Assembly: GCA_028225715.1 (NCBI GenBank)
Contig: JAOIXS010000010.1
Coordinates: 1-37,267, forward strand
Source of the DNA: Candidatus Pelagibacter sp.
Lineage (GTDB): Bacteria; Pseudomonadota; Alphaproteobacteria; Pelagibacterales; Pelagibacteraceae
Length of the DNA stretch: 37,267 nt
Direction of reading: 5' to 3'
The position numbers were made by a program, and so were the translations under genes. Shown in pieces: positions 1-7,928 of the stretch (positions within the stretch are counted from its first letter, which is position 1; every line of letters starts with the position of its first letter). The notes under the pieces were generated by a model. That model did not search any database. It worked only from the letters and a program-made list of their open reading frames with translations, and had not been told where the DNA came from.

Positions 1-276
1 CGGAGGAGTTTTTCCATAATGACTACAAGGTTCAAGAGTCACATATATTTTTGAACCTTCTAAATTTTCATTTGAATTTTTAATGGCATTAAATTCGGCA
101 TGAGGTGTGCCTTTAAAACCTGTTTGACCAATTGAGAGTATTTTATTATTTTTAACAATTACACAACCAACAGAAGGATTAATTCCAGTTAATCCATGAC
201 GAGCTTTTGCCAAATTCAAGGCAAGCTCCATAAAAATTTTATCTTTGTTTGAAAATTTATTTTTTTTTGTAGACAT
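1..276 (-). CDS. ribD: Riboflavin biosynthesis deaminase/reductase RibD, N-terminal part (cut by window edge)
   Basis: Only the first 92 residues are in the window; the gene runs off the left edge. The frame opens at an ATG at 276 (minus strand) and shows the cytidine-deaminase-like zinc site of RibD: H59-A-E61 in TPHAEFNA, and P83-C84 in [12 protein letters not shown]. The next zinc cysteine would lie just beyond the edge. The deaminase half of RibD acts on the pyrimidine intermediate made from GTP and the C-terminal half reduces the ribosyl chain; whether the reductase half is present cannot be seen. The start lies 20 nt inside the 3' end of nrdR in another frame, so the two are probably translationally coupled. 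The order glyA-nrdR-ribD is a common alphaproteobacterial arrangement. Confidence 0.9.
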   Translation of the reverse strand, partial: MSTKKNKFSNKDKIFMELALNLAKARHGLTGINPSVGCVIVKNNKILSIGQTGFKGTPHAEFNAIKNSNENLEGSKIYVTLEPCSHYGKTPP

Positions 277-715
277 CTAATTTGTCAACAAATTGCACAA
301 AGTCTTTTTCTTCTCTAAAATTTCTATAAACAGATGCGAATCTAACGTATGCTACCGGATCAAGATCTTTCAAACCTTCCATAACCATTGTTCCAATTGT
401 ATTTGATGAAATTTCACTTTGACCAAGTTCCTCTAATGCTCTTGAAGTTCGACTAATAAATTTTTCTGCTGTTTCGGTATCAATAGGCCTTTTTTTTAAT
501 GCTATGTAAATTGATTTAGAAAGCTTATCTCTATCAAAAGATGATTTTCTTCCATTCTTTTTGATAACCATTATTTCTCTAAATTGTACTCTTTCAAAAG
601 TTGTGAATCTAGCACCACACACACAAAGCCTTCTTCTTCTTATGGCAGCTCCATCTTCTGTGGGTCTAGAATCCACTACTGATGTTTCACCTTTTTTACA
701 AATTGAACAAATCAT
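257..715 (-). CDS. nrdR: Transcriptional repressor NrdR
   Basis: 152 residues, the usual family length. NrdR represses ribonucleotide reductase genes by binding NrdR boxes in response to (d)ATP. The N-terminal zinc ribbon starts MICSIC (C3, C6), followed by [16 protein letters not shown] and the second cysteine pair, then RFTTFERV. The ATP-cone domain covers roughly residues 47-140 ([16 protein letters not shown] onward). Oddity: the second pair reads R-L-C31-V-C33-G, a CxC, where the family normally has CxxC; the codons TGT GTG TGT were checked on the DNA. The ATG overlaps the glyA stop by one base (TAATG), so it is likely coupled to glyA. No NrdR box was searched for, because no nrd gene is in the window. 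Confidence 0.95.
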   Translation of the reverse strand: MICSICKKGETSVVDSRPTEDGAAIRRRRLCVCGARFTTFERVQFREIMVIKKNGRKSSFDRDKLSKSIYIALKKRPIDTETAEKFISRTSRALEELGQSEISSNTIGTMVMEGLKDLDPVAYVRFASVYRNFREEKDFVQFVDKLDVYKKK

Positions 716-2025
716 TATTTTAAATTTTTATATATTGGAAAGTGAGATGTAAGTTCTATAACTTCATTTCTAACTTCTTCTTCAATTTTACTATTATCCT
801 CAGGGTTTTCAGACAAACCTTTTACAACTTTAGTTATTAATTCACCTACTTTCTCAAACTCTTTTAATCCAAAGCCTCTAGTTGTTGCGGCTTGAGTACC
901 CAATCTTATTCCAGAAGTAATCATTGGCTTTTCAGAATCAAAGGGTATTCCATTTTTGTTACAGGTAATATTAGCATTTGAAAGACTTTCAGCAGCGGCA
1001 TTACCTTTGACATTGAAAGGTCTTAGATCAACTAACATTAAGTGTGTATCTGTTCCACCAGAATAAATCTTAAAACCATTATTTTTAAGTGTCTCTGATA
1101 AAATCTTGGCATTAGCTAAAACTGATTTGATATAATCTTTAAAATCTGGTCTTAATGCTTCTAAAAAACCAGCCGCCTTTGCTGCAATGACGTGCATCAG
1201 TGGTCCACCTTGATAACCAGGAAATACTGCTGTGTTAAATTTTTTTGCTAAATCTTCATGATTAGTTAAAATAATTCCACCTCTAGCACTTCTAAAAACT
1301 TTATGAGTTGTTGAAGTTACTACGTGTGCATGTTCACATGGATTTGGGTAACCTTTACCAGCAACTAAACCTGAAAAGTGTGCCATATCTACCATTAAAT
1401 ATGCGCCTACTTTATCAGCAATATCTCTAAATCTTTTAAAATCAATTACTCTAGAGTAAGCACTGCCCCCACAAATTATAAGTTTTGGTTTGTGTTCTAA
1501 TGCAAGTTTTTCAACATTATCATAATCGATAAGTTCCGATTCTTTATCAACATCATACCCTATTGGATTGAACCATTTACCTGACATTGAAATTTTTAAT
1601 CCATGCGTAATATGACCACCAGAATTTAAGCTCATCCCCATAAAAGTATCACCAGGATTTAATAGTGCTAAAAATACAGCTCCATTCGCTTGAGCTCCAG
1701 AATGTGGTTGAGCGTTTGCAAATTTACAATCAAATAATTTTTTTAATCTTTCAATAGCTAAGTTTTCAGCAACATCAACATGTTCACATCCATTGTAGTA
1801 TCTTTTTCCAGGATATCCTTCTGCATATTTATTTGTTAAAACAGAACCTTGCGCCTCTAGAACGGCTTGTGAAACAATATTCTCAGAAGCAATTAATTCT
1901 ATATGCTGTTGTTGTCTTTTTAATTCATCACTTATTGCTTTATGTAATTCTGGATCAGTTACAGATAAACTATCTTCAAAAAAGCTTTTATAGTTTTCGT
2001 TTAAATAGTTTTTTTCACTAGACAT
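715..2025 (-). CDS. glyA: Serine hydroxymethyltransferase
   Basis: 436 residues, full length. This PLP enzyme interconverts serine + THF and glycine + 5,10-methylene-THF in the cytosol. The PLP lysine is K242 in [14 protein letters not shown], and D213/H216 lie in MVDMAHFSG. The N-terminal motifs IELIASEN and [13 protein letters not shown] are intact. It sits between rpiB (2 nt gap) and nrdR (1 nt overlap). The sarcosine oxidase cluster about 12 kb away produces exactly its two C1/glycine substrates, so the two loci are metabolically linked although not in one operon. No riboswitch-like leader is possible here, because only 2 nt separate it from rpiB. Confidence 0.98.
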   Translation of the reverse strand: MSSEKNYLNENYKSFFEDSLSVTDPELHKAISDELKRQQQHIELIASENIVSQAVLEAQGSVLTNKYAEGYPGKRYYNGCEHVDVAENLAIERLKKLFDCKFANAQPHSGAQANGAVFLALLNPGDTFMGMSLNSGGHITHGLKISMSGKWFNPIGYDVDKESELIDYDNVEKLALEHKPKLIICGGSAYSRVIDFKRFRDIADKVGAYLMVDMAHFSGLVAGKGYPNPCEHAHVVTSTTHKVFRSARGGIILTNHEDLAKKFNTAVFPGYQGGPLMHVIAAKAAGFLEALRPDFKDYIKSVLANAKILSETLKNNGFKIYSGGTDTHLMLVDLRPFNVKGNAAAESLSNANITCNKNGIPFDSEKPMITSGIRLGTQAATTRGFGLKEFEKVGELITKVVKGLSENPEDNSKIEEEVRNEVIELTSHFPIYKNLK

Positions 2026-2027
2026 AA

Positions 2028-2453
2028 TTAAATTTTCTTAATTCTTTTTGCGTGTCTTCCACCTTCAAACTTTGTATTTAAAAAAACACTAACACAATTT
2101 AAAGCATTTTTTTTAGTAAGCAGTCTTGATCCCAATGTAATGATATTTGCATCATTATGCAATCTTGATAATTTTGTGGATTTTAAATTAAAACATTGTG
2201 CTGCACGTATATTTTTATGTCTATTTGCCGCAATATTCATGCCCATGCCAGAACCACAAACCAATATACCAGTATGATTGTTATTTGTTTTAACTTTTTT
2301 TGCAACTTTATGTGCATAATCAGGATAATCAACCCTATCACTATTGAATGGACCTAAGTCTGTGTAGCTAATCTTTTTTTTATCTAAATGAATTTTAATA
2401 AATTCTTTTAACTTATAGCCTGCGTGATCTGATGATAAAAATATTTTTTTCAA
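2028..2453 (-). CDS. rpiB: Ribose-5-phosphate isomerase B
   Basis: 141 residues, typical of the RpiB/LacAB family. It interconverts ribose 5-phosphate and ribulose 5-phosphate in the pentose phosphate pathway. D9/H10 in SSDHAG and the catalytic-base cysteine C66 in LVCGSGMGM are present, followed by [13 protein letters not shown], which binds phosphate. The start codon is TTG (2453): the frame reads TTG AAA AAA ATA, and no ATG gives the conserved N-terminus. It lies 1 nt from the upstream dioxygenase-like gene and 2 nt from glyA, so it is inside a tight operon. Confidence 0.95.
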   Translation of the reverse strand: MKKIFLSSDHAGYKLKEFIKIHLDKKKISYTDLGPFNSDRVDYPDYAHKVAKKVKTNNNHTGILVCGSGMGMNIAANRHKNIRAAQCFNLKSTKLSRLHNDANIITLGSRLLTKKNALNCVSVFLNTKFEGGRHAKRIKKI

Positions 2454-2454
2454 T

Positions 2455-3096
2455 TTAATTAAACTTATAATCTAAAACACATGCTACCAAGTGAACTCTA
2501 TTTTCTTCACCACCATTAAAAGCATTGTGATATTTTACATTATTAGTAACCCATACTGAGCCATCAGCTGGCATATGTTTAGCGACATTATCAATAACCA
2601 TCAAGCAGCCAGGGTTTGTAATTAGGGGTATATGTAATCTTGGTTCAGGATCTCTATGCCAACTCAATGTTGATCTTGGCTCCTTTAGTAAAATTCTAAC
2701 TCTACCTAATTTGTATTTTGAAGAAAGTGTATCAAATACTTCTTTGAAATAAGTATTTTCATAGTCTGGAATAAATTCAGAGTATGCTGCTTCATCTATT
2801 GAAACATCTCTAGTAACTTCTTTTCCTGATTTATCTGGTTTTGTCCAGTAAGAGCCTCTAGCCTTACTTCCTTTAACAGAATCTGGATCTCCAGGAATTT
2901 GTGTTAAACAAATTGCTCCAAAGTGAGCAATACCACCACCATCATCAAATTTTCTAGTTTGAACAATTTGATTATAAGCTTCTTGAAGTTTATTAATGTC
3001 AAATTTAATGTCTTGTTTTTGAAAATCTCTAAAATCTAAAACTTTTTGATCTTTCTTTAAATCTAAGTCTATTATGTTTTTATTGTCTAGGCTCAT
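2455..3096 (-). CDS. Aspartyl/asparaginyl hydroxylase-like 2OG-Fe(II) dioxygenase
   Basis: 213 residues, no signal peptide or membrane segment, so cytosolic. The C-terminal half carries a double-stranded beta-helix iron site: H147-R-D149 in LSWHRDPEPRLHIPL, distal H190 in VKYHNAFNGG, and R200 ten residues later (ENRVHLV), the spacing expected for the 2-oxoglutarate arginine. This resembles the Asp_Arg_Hydrox/AspH fold. The first ~60 residues are charged and not recognised. The substrate is unknown; it could hydroxylate a small molecule or a protein side chain. It is first in the minus-strand run leading to rpiB-glyA-nrdR-ribD and divergent from hemB. The family call is fairly firm, the function open. 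Confidence 0.7.
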   Translation of the reverse strand: MSLDNKNIIDLDLKKDQKVLDFRDFQKQDIKFDINKLQEAYNQIVQTRKFDDGGGIAHFGAICLTQIPGDPDSVKGSKARGSYWTKPDKSGKEVTRDVSIDEAAYSEFIPDYENTYFKEVFDTLSSKYKLGRVRILLKEPRSTLSWHRDPEPRLHIPLITNPGCLMVIDNVAKHMPADGSVWVTNNVKYHNAFNGGEENRVHLVACVLDYKFN

Positions 3097-3169
3097 GCAA
3101 TTTGTTTTCTACCTTTTTTAATATATATTTGTATAATACATTTGTCGCATTTTAAAAGTAGATTTAAAC
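3097..3169. promoter_or_regulatory. Divergent promoter region between the dioxygenase-like gene and hemB
   Basis: 73 nt between two divergent starts. A perfect TATAAT lies at 3132-3137 on the plus strand, 32 nt before the hemB ATG, and is the best -10 candidate for hemB. No good -35 lies at 16-18 nt. On the minus strand the same bases read TATTATAC and could serve the dioxygenase-rpiB-glyA run. No operator-like palindrome was noticed. Confidence 0.4.
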
Positions 3170-4159
3170 ATGATTACAGGAAATTACCCAAATTTGAGAC
3201 TTAGACGTAGTCGTAAAAACGATTGGTCTAGAAGATTAATACAAGAGAACAGCCTTTCATCTAATGATTTTATATTACCTATTTTCTTAATTGATGGAAA
3301 AAATATAAAACAATCCATTAAAACAATGCCTGATGTTTATAGGTACACAATAGATAAGCTTGGAATTATTGTAGATAGAGCAATCAAAAACAAAATACCA
3401 ATGGTTGCATTGTTTCCCTATACAAATAAGACAAAAAAAAATGATATTGGTACCGAAGCATTAAATGAGGATAATCTTGTTTGCAAAGCCATTCAATATA
3501 TCAAAAAAAGATATAAAAATGAAATTGGTATTATGTGTGATGTAGCTTTAGATCCCTACACTTCTCATGGTCATGATGGTTTAGTTAAATCAGGTTACGT
3601 ATTAAATGATGAAACTATTGAAGTCTTGATAAATCAATCATTGTTACAAGCAGAGATTGGTTGTGATGTTTTAGCTCCATCAGACATGATGGATGGAAGA
3701 ATTGGCAAAATAAGAAAAGCTTTAGATAAAGAAGGTCACGAAATGGTTCAAATACTTTCTTATGCAGTAAAATATGCTTCAAGTTTTTATGGTCCATTCA
3801 GAGATGCTGTTGGTTCAAAAGGTTTATTAAAAGGTGATAAGAAAAATTATCAAATGGACTTTAGAAATAGCAATGAAGCAATAAGAGAAGTGGCTCTAGA
3901 TATTAAAGAAGGGGCTGATATGGTTATGGTTAAACCTGGCATGCCTTATCTAGACATAATTAAAACAATTAAAGATAATTTTAAAATTCCTGTTCTCGCT
4001 TATCAAGTCTCAGGCGAATACTCACTATTAAGTAATAGTATTAAAAAAGGTCTAATAGATAAAAACTCAGTATTAGAAAGTTTGATTTCATTTAAAAGAG
4101 CTGGAGCAAACGCTATAGTAAGCTATTACGCAGATAGAATTAATGATTTGATTAAATAA
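3170..4159 (+). CDS. hemB: Delta-aminolevulinic acid dehydratase (porphobilinogen synthase)
   Basis: 329 residues, full length. It condenses two 5-aminolevulinate molecules to porphobilinogen in haem synthesis. The Schiff-base lysines are K201 (SYAVKYASSFYGPFRDA) and K255 (MVMVKPGMPYLD). At the active-site metal position the sequence is DVALDPYTSHGHDG: A126, D128 and D136 replace the three cysteines of zinc enzymes. This is therefore the cysteine-free, Mg2+-type enzyme common in alphaproteobacteria. The gene has its own probable promoter and ends in a TAA immediately followed by the opposite-strand stop of recO (no gap), so the two transcripts converge. Confidence 0.97.
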   Translation: MITGNYPNLRLRRSRKNDWSRRLIQENSLSSNDFILPIFLIDGKNIKQSIKTMPDVYRYTIDKLGIIVDRAIKNKIPMVALFPYTNKTKKNDIGTEALNEDNLVCKAIQYIKKRYKNEIGIMCDVALDPYTSHGHDGLVKSGYVLNDETIEVLINQSLLQAEIGCDVLAPSDMMDGRIGKIRKALDKEGHEMVQILSYAVKYASSFYGPFRDAVGSKGLLKGDKKNYQMDFRNSNEAIREVALDIKEGADMVMVKPGMPYLDIIKTIKDNFKIPVLAYQVSGEYSLLSNSIKKGLIDKNSVLESLISFKRAGANAIVSYYADRINDLIK

Positions 4160-4840
4160 TTATTTTAAAAGATTAATAAAATGAGTTCTAGAAGTAGGAA
4201 GGTTTAGATTATTTGGTTTTAAAATACTTTTTTCAAGATAATCACTAACAAGTTTTAGACCTTTGAGTAAATTTTTTAAATTAACATCAATATTATTTTC
4301 ATCTATTAGAAAATTTGGAATACTTTTTTTTTCAGTTGAAGATTTGACAAAATAATTTACTTCACTATCAACAATTTCTTTTTCAACCATAGTTTTTAAT
4401 TCCAAATCGTATCCCAATAATTTTAAAAGTTCTAACTCCCAGAGAATATATTTTTGTATCCAATTATCTGAAGTTAATATTTCAAAAAATTTATCAATTA
4501 ATTTAAAAATTTCTTTATTAGATTGAGCTTCGGCAGTAAGAAGTTTTATAAGGTGCATTGCAGAGGTAATGCATGATAGTTTCTGATTTTCGTCAAAATA
4601 GAGTGGTGTTAAGGCTTTTAAGATTTCTATTTTAAAATAACCAATTCTAGTAACACTTTTAGAATTATAGTTTACATAAATCTTATTGCCAATTTGCAAA
4701 TAGTTTTTGATTTTTTTTGAAGTTCCACCAAAAATTATCCCTGAGATTTTTCCATGGTTTTCTGTAAAAACTTCTGCAATTATTGAGTTTTCACTGTATC
4801 TATTTTTAGAAACTAAATAAGCGTTATCGTCCCAATTCAT
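4160..4840 (-). CDS. recO: DNA repair protein RecO
   Basis: 226 residues. RecO loads RecA with RecR and anneals SSB-coated single strands. The N-terminal OB-fold is recognisable (NWDDNAYLVSKNRYSENSIIAEVFTENHGK), followed by the helical region with LLKLLGYDLEL. No four-cysteine zinc site is present, which is common in the family. The ATG overlaps the rnc stop by 4 nt (ATGA). In many alphaproteobacteria era lies between rnc and recO; here it is missing. The 3' end abuts the hemB stop on the other strand with no intergenic base. Confidence 0.88.
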   Translation of the reverse strand: MNWDDNAYLVSKNRYSENSIIAEVFTENHGKISGIIFGGTSKKIKNYLQIGNKIYVNYNSKSVTRIGYFKIEILKALTPLYFDENQKLSCITSAMHLIKLLTAEAQSNKEIFKLIDKFFEILTSDNWIQKYILWELELLKLLGYDLELKTMVEKEIVDSEVNYFVKSSTEKKSIPNFLIDENNIDVNLKNLLKGLKLVSDYLEKSILKPNNLNLPTSRTHFINLLK

Positions 4841-5505
4841 TTTTTAAAAACATCCTCAAAACATAAAGATGCAGCATTCTGTTCTGCATCTTTTTTAGAA
4901 GTTCCACCTGCTGTGAAAAATTTTGTATTTTTTAATTTTACAGCAACTTTAAAAAGTGGTTTGTGCCGAGGCCCAGTATTAGATATTAGCTTATAAATAG
5001 GCAGTACTTTAAAGATTTTAAGTGAGTATTCTTGGAGTTTTGTCTTTGCATCAATTTGAGTAATAATACTCGCTGTAATATGGTCACTCCATAAATTAAG
5101 AATAAATTTTTCAGTGAAATTTAAACCTTTATCAAGATAGATCGCTCCAATTAAAGCCTCTAAACAGTCTGCTACTATTTTATCTTCAATTTCAATTTTT
5201 TTATTCTTAGGGTTTAAAACTAAAATGTATTTCTCTAGTTCAATTTTTTTAGCAATTTCTAAACATTTTTTTTTATTTACCAATGAAGCAAATTTTTTAT
5301 CTAATACCCCTTCTCTTTCTTCTGGATAAAGTTCTAATAATTTTTTTGCAATAATAAGGCCTAAAACTCTATCTCCTAAGAATTCAATTTTTTCATTATT
5401 GTTTATTGAATCAAAGCTTTTGTGTGTTAAGCTTTTAATAAAGATTTTTTGATCTGAAAACTTTAATTTTAAATTCTTTTCTAATGTTGTCGGGTTAGCT
5501 TTCAT
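4837..5505 (-). CDS. rnc: Ribonuclease III
   Basis: 222 residues, typical. It cleaves double-stranded RNA in rRNA processing and mRNA decay. The catalytic signature is complete: E38, E41 and D45 in NEKIEFLGDRVLG, and D113/E116 in DCLEALIGAIYLD, numbered much as in E. coli. The C-terminal dsRNA-binding domain runs from about 152 to 222 (DAKTKLQEYSLK to GTSKKDAEQNAA). The start overlaps the lepB stop by 1 nt (TAATG) and the stop overlaps recO by 4 nt, so lepB-rnc-recO look co-translated. Confidence 0.97.
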   Translation of the reverse strand: MKANPTTLEKNLKLKFSDQKIFIKSLTHKSFDSINNNEKIEFLGDRVLGLIIAKKLLELYPEEREGVLDKKFASLVNKKKCLEIAKKIELEKYILVLNPKNKKIEIEDKIVADCLEALIGAIYLDKGLNFTEKFILNLWSDHITASIITQIDAKTKLQEYSLKIFKVLPIYKLISNTGPRHKPLFKVAVKLKNTKFFTAGGTSKKDAEQNAASLCFEDVFKK

Positions 5506-6239
5506 TAAATAATTTTTTTAAAAAATCTGTCAAATCTAATTGTTTTATGCCATTTCCAAAAAGAAAAAATGTTTCCAATTCTAAAATCAGATGAAAAAAA
5601 AATAAATTGAGCTTTACCGACTAAATTATCTTCATGCACATATCCAACACTAGTCAAGTATCTACTATCTTTGGAGCAGTCTCTGTTATCTCCTAAAAAA
5701 AAATAGTGTTGAGAGGGAACTACAAAATTATCCGAATTTTGAAAACTGTAACTTTTTAAGTATACACTACTATGAGTGTTGCCATTTGGAAGTTTTTCCT
5801 CAAATGTATTAACATCTATAGTTTGATTTCCACAATAAATCTTATCATTTTGGGCAATTCTAGACTTTAATATTTGATTATTATTTACAAACAAATCACC
5901 ATTAATGAATTGAATATTATCACCTGGTAGACCAATTAGTCTTTTTATATAATCCGTTCTATTGTCAGCTGGTGTTTTAAAAACAATAACGTCACCAACC
6001 TTAGGTTTCTTAGAAAATAGTCTTCCATTTATTATTGGTGGGCTAAAAGGAAAAGAATGCTTGCTATAACCATAAGAATATTTCGTAACAAATAATCTAT
6101 CACCAATTAAAAGTGTTGGTTCCATTGATGATGAGGGAATATAGAAAGGTTGAATAAAAAGAGATCTAATAACAATAGCTATTATTAAAGCATAAAAAAT
6201 TGTCTTAACATTATCAATTATAATTTTTTTAGTTATCAT
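5505..6239 (-). CDS. lepB: Signal peptidase I
   Basis: 244 residues. It removes signal peptides from exported proteins at the inner membrane. One N-terminal membrane segment (about 11-30) is followed by the nucleophile box PSSSMEPTLLIGD with Ser38, then the general base K99 in DYIKRLIGLPGD, and the GDNRDCSKDSRY box near the C-terminus. All S26 boxes are present. The start overlaps the acpS stop by 4 nt (ATGA). Likely clients in this window include the transglycosylase, the SBP, the SHOCT protein and the secreted nuclease. Confidence 0.97.
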   Translation of the reverse strand: MITKKIIIDNVKTIFYALIIAIVIRSLFIQPFYIPSSSMEPTLLIGDRLFVTKYSYGYSKHSFPFSPPIINGRLFSKKPKVGDVIVFKTPADNRTDYIKRLIGLPGDNIQFINGDLFVNNNQILKSRIAQNDKIYCGNQTIDVNTFEEKLPNGNTHSSVYLKSYSFQNSDNFVVPSQHYFFLGDNRDCSKDSRYLTSVGYVHEDNLVGKAQFIFFSSDFRIGNIFSFWKWHKTIRFDRFFKKII

Positions 6240-6622
6240 TTTTTTTGTAAAATCACGTAGGCTAAAGAATATTTTTTTTCATCTGAAATTGACAGAAAGA
6301 AATCAAAGGATGATATTTTAAATTGCTTTTTAACAATTTTTTTAATTTTATCTGTGACAACAAATGAGGGTTTGCCTAACTTATCGTTAATTATAGTTAT
6401 ATCCTTAAAATTTAAATTCTCTCTAAAACCAGTTCCAATTGCTTTAGAAAATGCCTCTTTAGCAGCAAATCTTTTAGAATAATAAGATTTTTTATTTTTT
6501 ATGCTTTTGGCTAATGATATTTCTGAGCTAGAAAAAACTCTTTTAATAAAATTAACGTTTTTTAAAGATTTATGTATTCTAATATTTTCTACTATATCAA
6601 TACCGATACCAAGAATTTTCAT
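6236..6622 (-). CDS. acpS: Holo-[acyl-carrier-protein] synthase
   Basis: 128 residues. It transfers 4'-phosphopantetheine from CoA to acyl carrier protein for fatty-acid synthesis. The Mg2+/CoA motifs are GIGIDIVE (D9) and RFAAKEAFSKAIGTG (E56), and the C-terminal FFLSISDEKKYSLAYVI strand is typical. It lies 2 nt downstream of pdxJ and overlaps lepB by 4 nt. The pdxJ-acpS pair is a widespread proteobacterial arrangement. Confidence 0.95.
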   Translation of the reverse strand: MKILGIGIDIVENIRIHKSLKNVNFIKRVFSSSEISLAKSIKNKKSYYSKRFAAKEAFSKAIGTGFRENLNFKDITIINDKLGKPSFVVTDKIKKIVKKQFKISSFDFFLSISDEKKYSLAYVILQKK

Positions 6623-6624
6623 AT

Positions 6625-7344
6625 CTATTTATTGGTTATTTTTTTAAATGCCTTAATAGTTTTTTTCAAACCATGAGTAAGCGACTCACCAATTATGAAA
6701 TGGCCAATATTAAATTCCGTAATTTCTTTAATTTTACTAAGTATAGAGGTAGTTTTATAATCAAGACCATGGCCTGCATGGACCTCAATTCCAAGTTTAA
6801 CAGCAAGTTTAGAGCATTTTTTAATTTTTAAATATTCGTTTTTATAATTTCTATTTTCTTTTACTAAATTAGAAATTTTTCCTGTATGCAACTCAACACA
6901 TGAAGCATTTAATTCTTTTGCAATTTTTATATCTTTTAACGTTGGGTCTACAAATAAACTTGTTCTAATATTTTTCTTATTAAATAAGGATATTATTGTC
7001 TTTATCTTTTTTTTATTTTTAATCAAATTTAATCCACCTTCTGTTGTCACTTCCTTTCTTTTTTCAGGAACTATACAAATAAAATTAGGTCTATTTTTTA
7101 ATGCTATATTTATTATTTCTTTGTTTAGTGAAATTTCTAAATTAGTGATTATATTTTTATTTTTACAAATTTTAACAACATCAGCATCTTTTATATGTCT
7201 TCTGTCTTCTCTTAAATGAATAGTAACTGAATGTGCTCCACATTTAGTTACATGTTTAGCAATAGTAAATGGATCAGGGTGGAATGATCCTCTTGCATTT
7301 CTTACTGTAGCAACATGATCAATATTAACACCTAGTCTTGTCAT
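6625..7344 (-). CDS. pdxJ: Pyridoxine 5'-phosphate synthase
   Basis: 239 residues, full-length TIM barrel. It condenses 1-deoxyxylulose 5-phosphate with 3-amino-1-hydroxyacetone 1-phosphate to pyridoxine 5'-phosphate, in the DXP-dependent PLP route. The start GVNIDHVATVRNARG is diagnostic, with H43 (TIHLREDRRHI), E70 (IITNLEISLN) and the later HAGHGLDY and FNIGHFIIGE motifs. It overlaps the pyrE stop by 4 nt (ATGA). PLP made here would serve enzymes such as GlyA in this window. Confidence 0.97.
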   Translation of the reverse strand: MTRLGVNIDHVATVRNARGSFHPDPFTIAKHVTKCGAHSVTIHLREDRRHIKDADVVKICKNKNIITNLEISLNKEIINIALKNRPNFICIVPEKRKEVTTEGGLNLIKNKKKIKTIISLFNKKNIRTSLFVDPTLKDIKIAKELNASCVELHTGKISNLVKENRNYKNEYLKIKKCSKLAVKLGIEVHAGHGLDYKTTSILSKIKEITEFNIGHFIIGESLTHGLKKTIKAFKKITNK

Positions 7345-7928
7345 TTAATAAATCTACTTCCAGGGACTGTAATTGGAGTATTTTTAAGACTTTCTGGAAG
7401 GTTGTTTTTTTTAAATGTTGGGACGTCTATCTTCATATGTGAAATAATATTCTTTTTTATCTTTAATGAATTCTTGGTTGATCTATCGATAATTGAGGCA
7501 AAACCAACAAGTTTTGCGCCTGGTTTTGTAATCAACTTAACACACTCTAAGCTCGATTTACCAGTTGTTATAACATCTTCGATTATTAAAACTTTTGATC
7601 CTTTTTTTATATGAAAGCCTCGTCTTAAAGTAAATTTACCATTAACTCTTTCACAAAATATTGTTTCCTTTTTTAAAATTTTACCAATTTCATAACCAAT
7701 AATAACACCTCCCATTGCAGGAGCTAAAATTAAATCTATAGATTTAAACTTTTTTTTAATTTTTTTTGCTAGTGAATTACAAATATCTTTAGATAAATGT
7801 GGAAAGCTTAATAGTTTAGCACACTGGATATATTTCGGTGAATGCAAGCCTGACGAAAGAACAAAATGACCTTCTAAAAGTGCGTTAGTTTTTTTTAAAA
7901 TATTTAAAGATTTTTTGTGTGAAAGCAT
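7341..7928 (-). CDS. pyrE: Orotate phosphoribosyltransferase
   Basis: 195 residues. It makes orotidine 5'-phosphate from orotate and PRPP. The PRPP-binding motif VLIIEDVITTGKSS is at about 113-126, and ALLEGHFVLSSGLHSPKYIQC near the N-terminus is family-typical. The conserved N-terminus requires the ATG at 7928, which places the start 44 nt inside the 3' end of spoT in another frame. This unusually long overlap looks real because both reading frames are recognisable up to it. Partner pyrimidine genes pyrB and a pyrC-like gene lie at 29-31 kb. Confidence 0.96.
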   Translation of the reverse strand: MLSHKKSLNILKKTNALLEGHFVLSSGLHSPKYIQCAKLLSFPHLSKDICNSLAKKIKKKFKSIDLILAPAMGGVIIGYEIGKILKKETIFCERVNGKFTLRRGFHIKKGSKVLIIEDVITTGKSSLECVKLITKPGAKLVGFASIIDRSTKNSLKIKKNIISHMKIDVPTFKKNNLPESLKNTPITVPGSRFIK

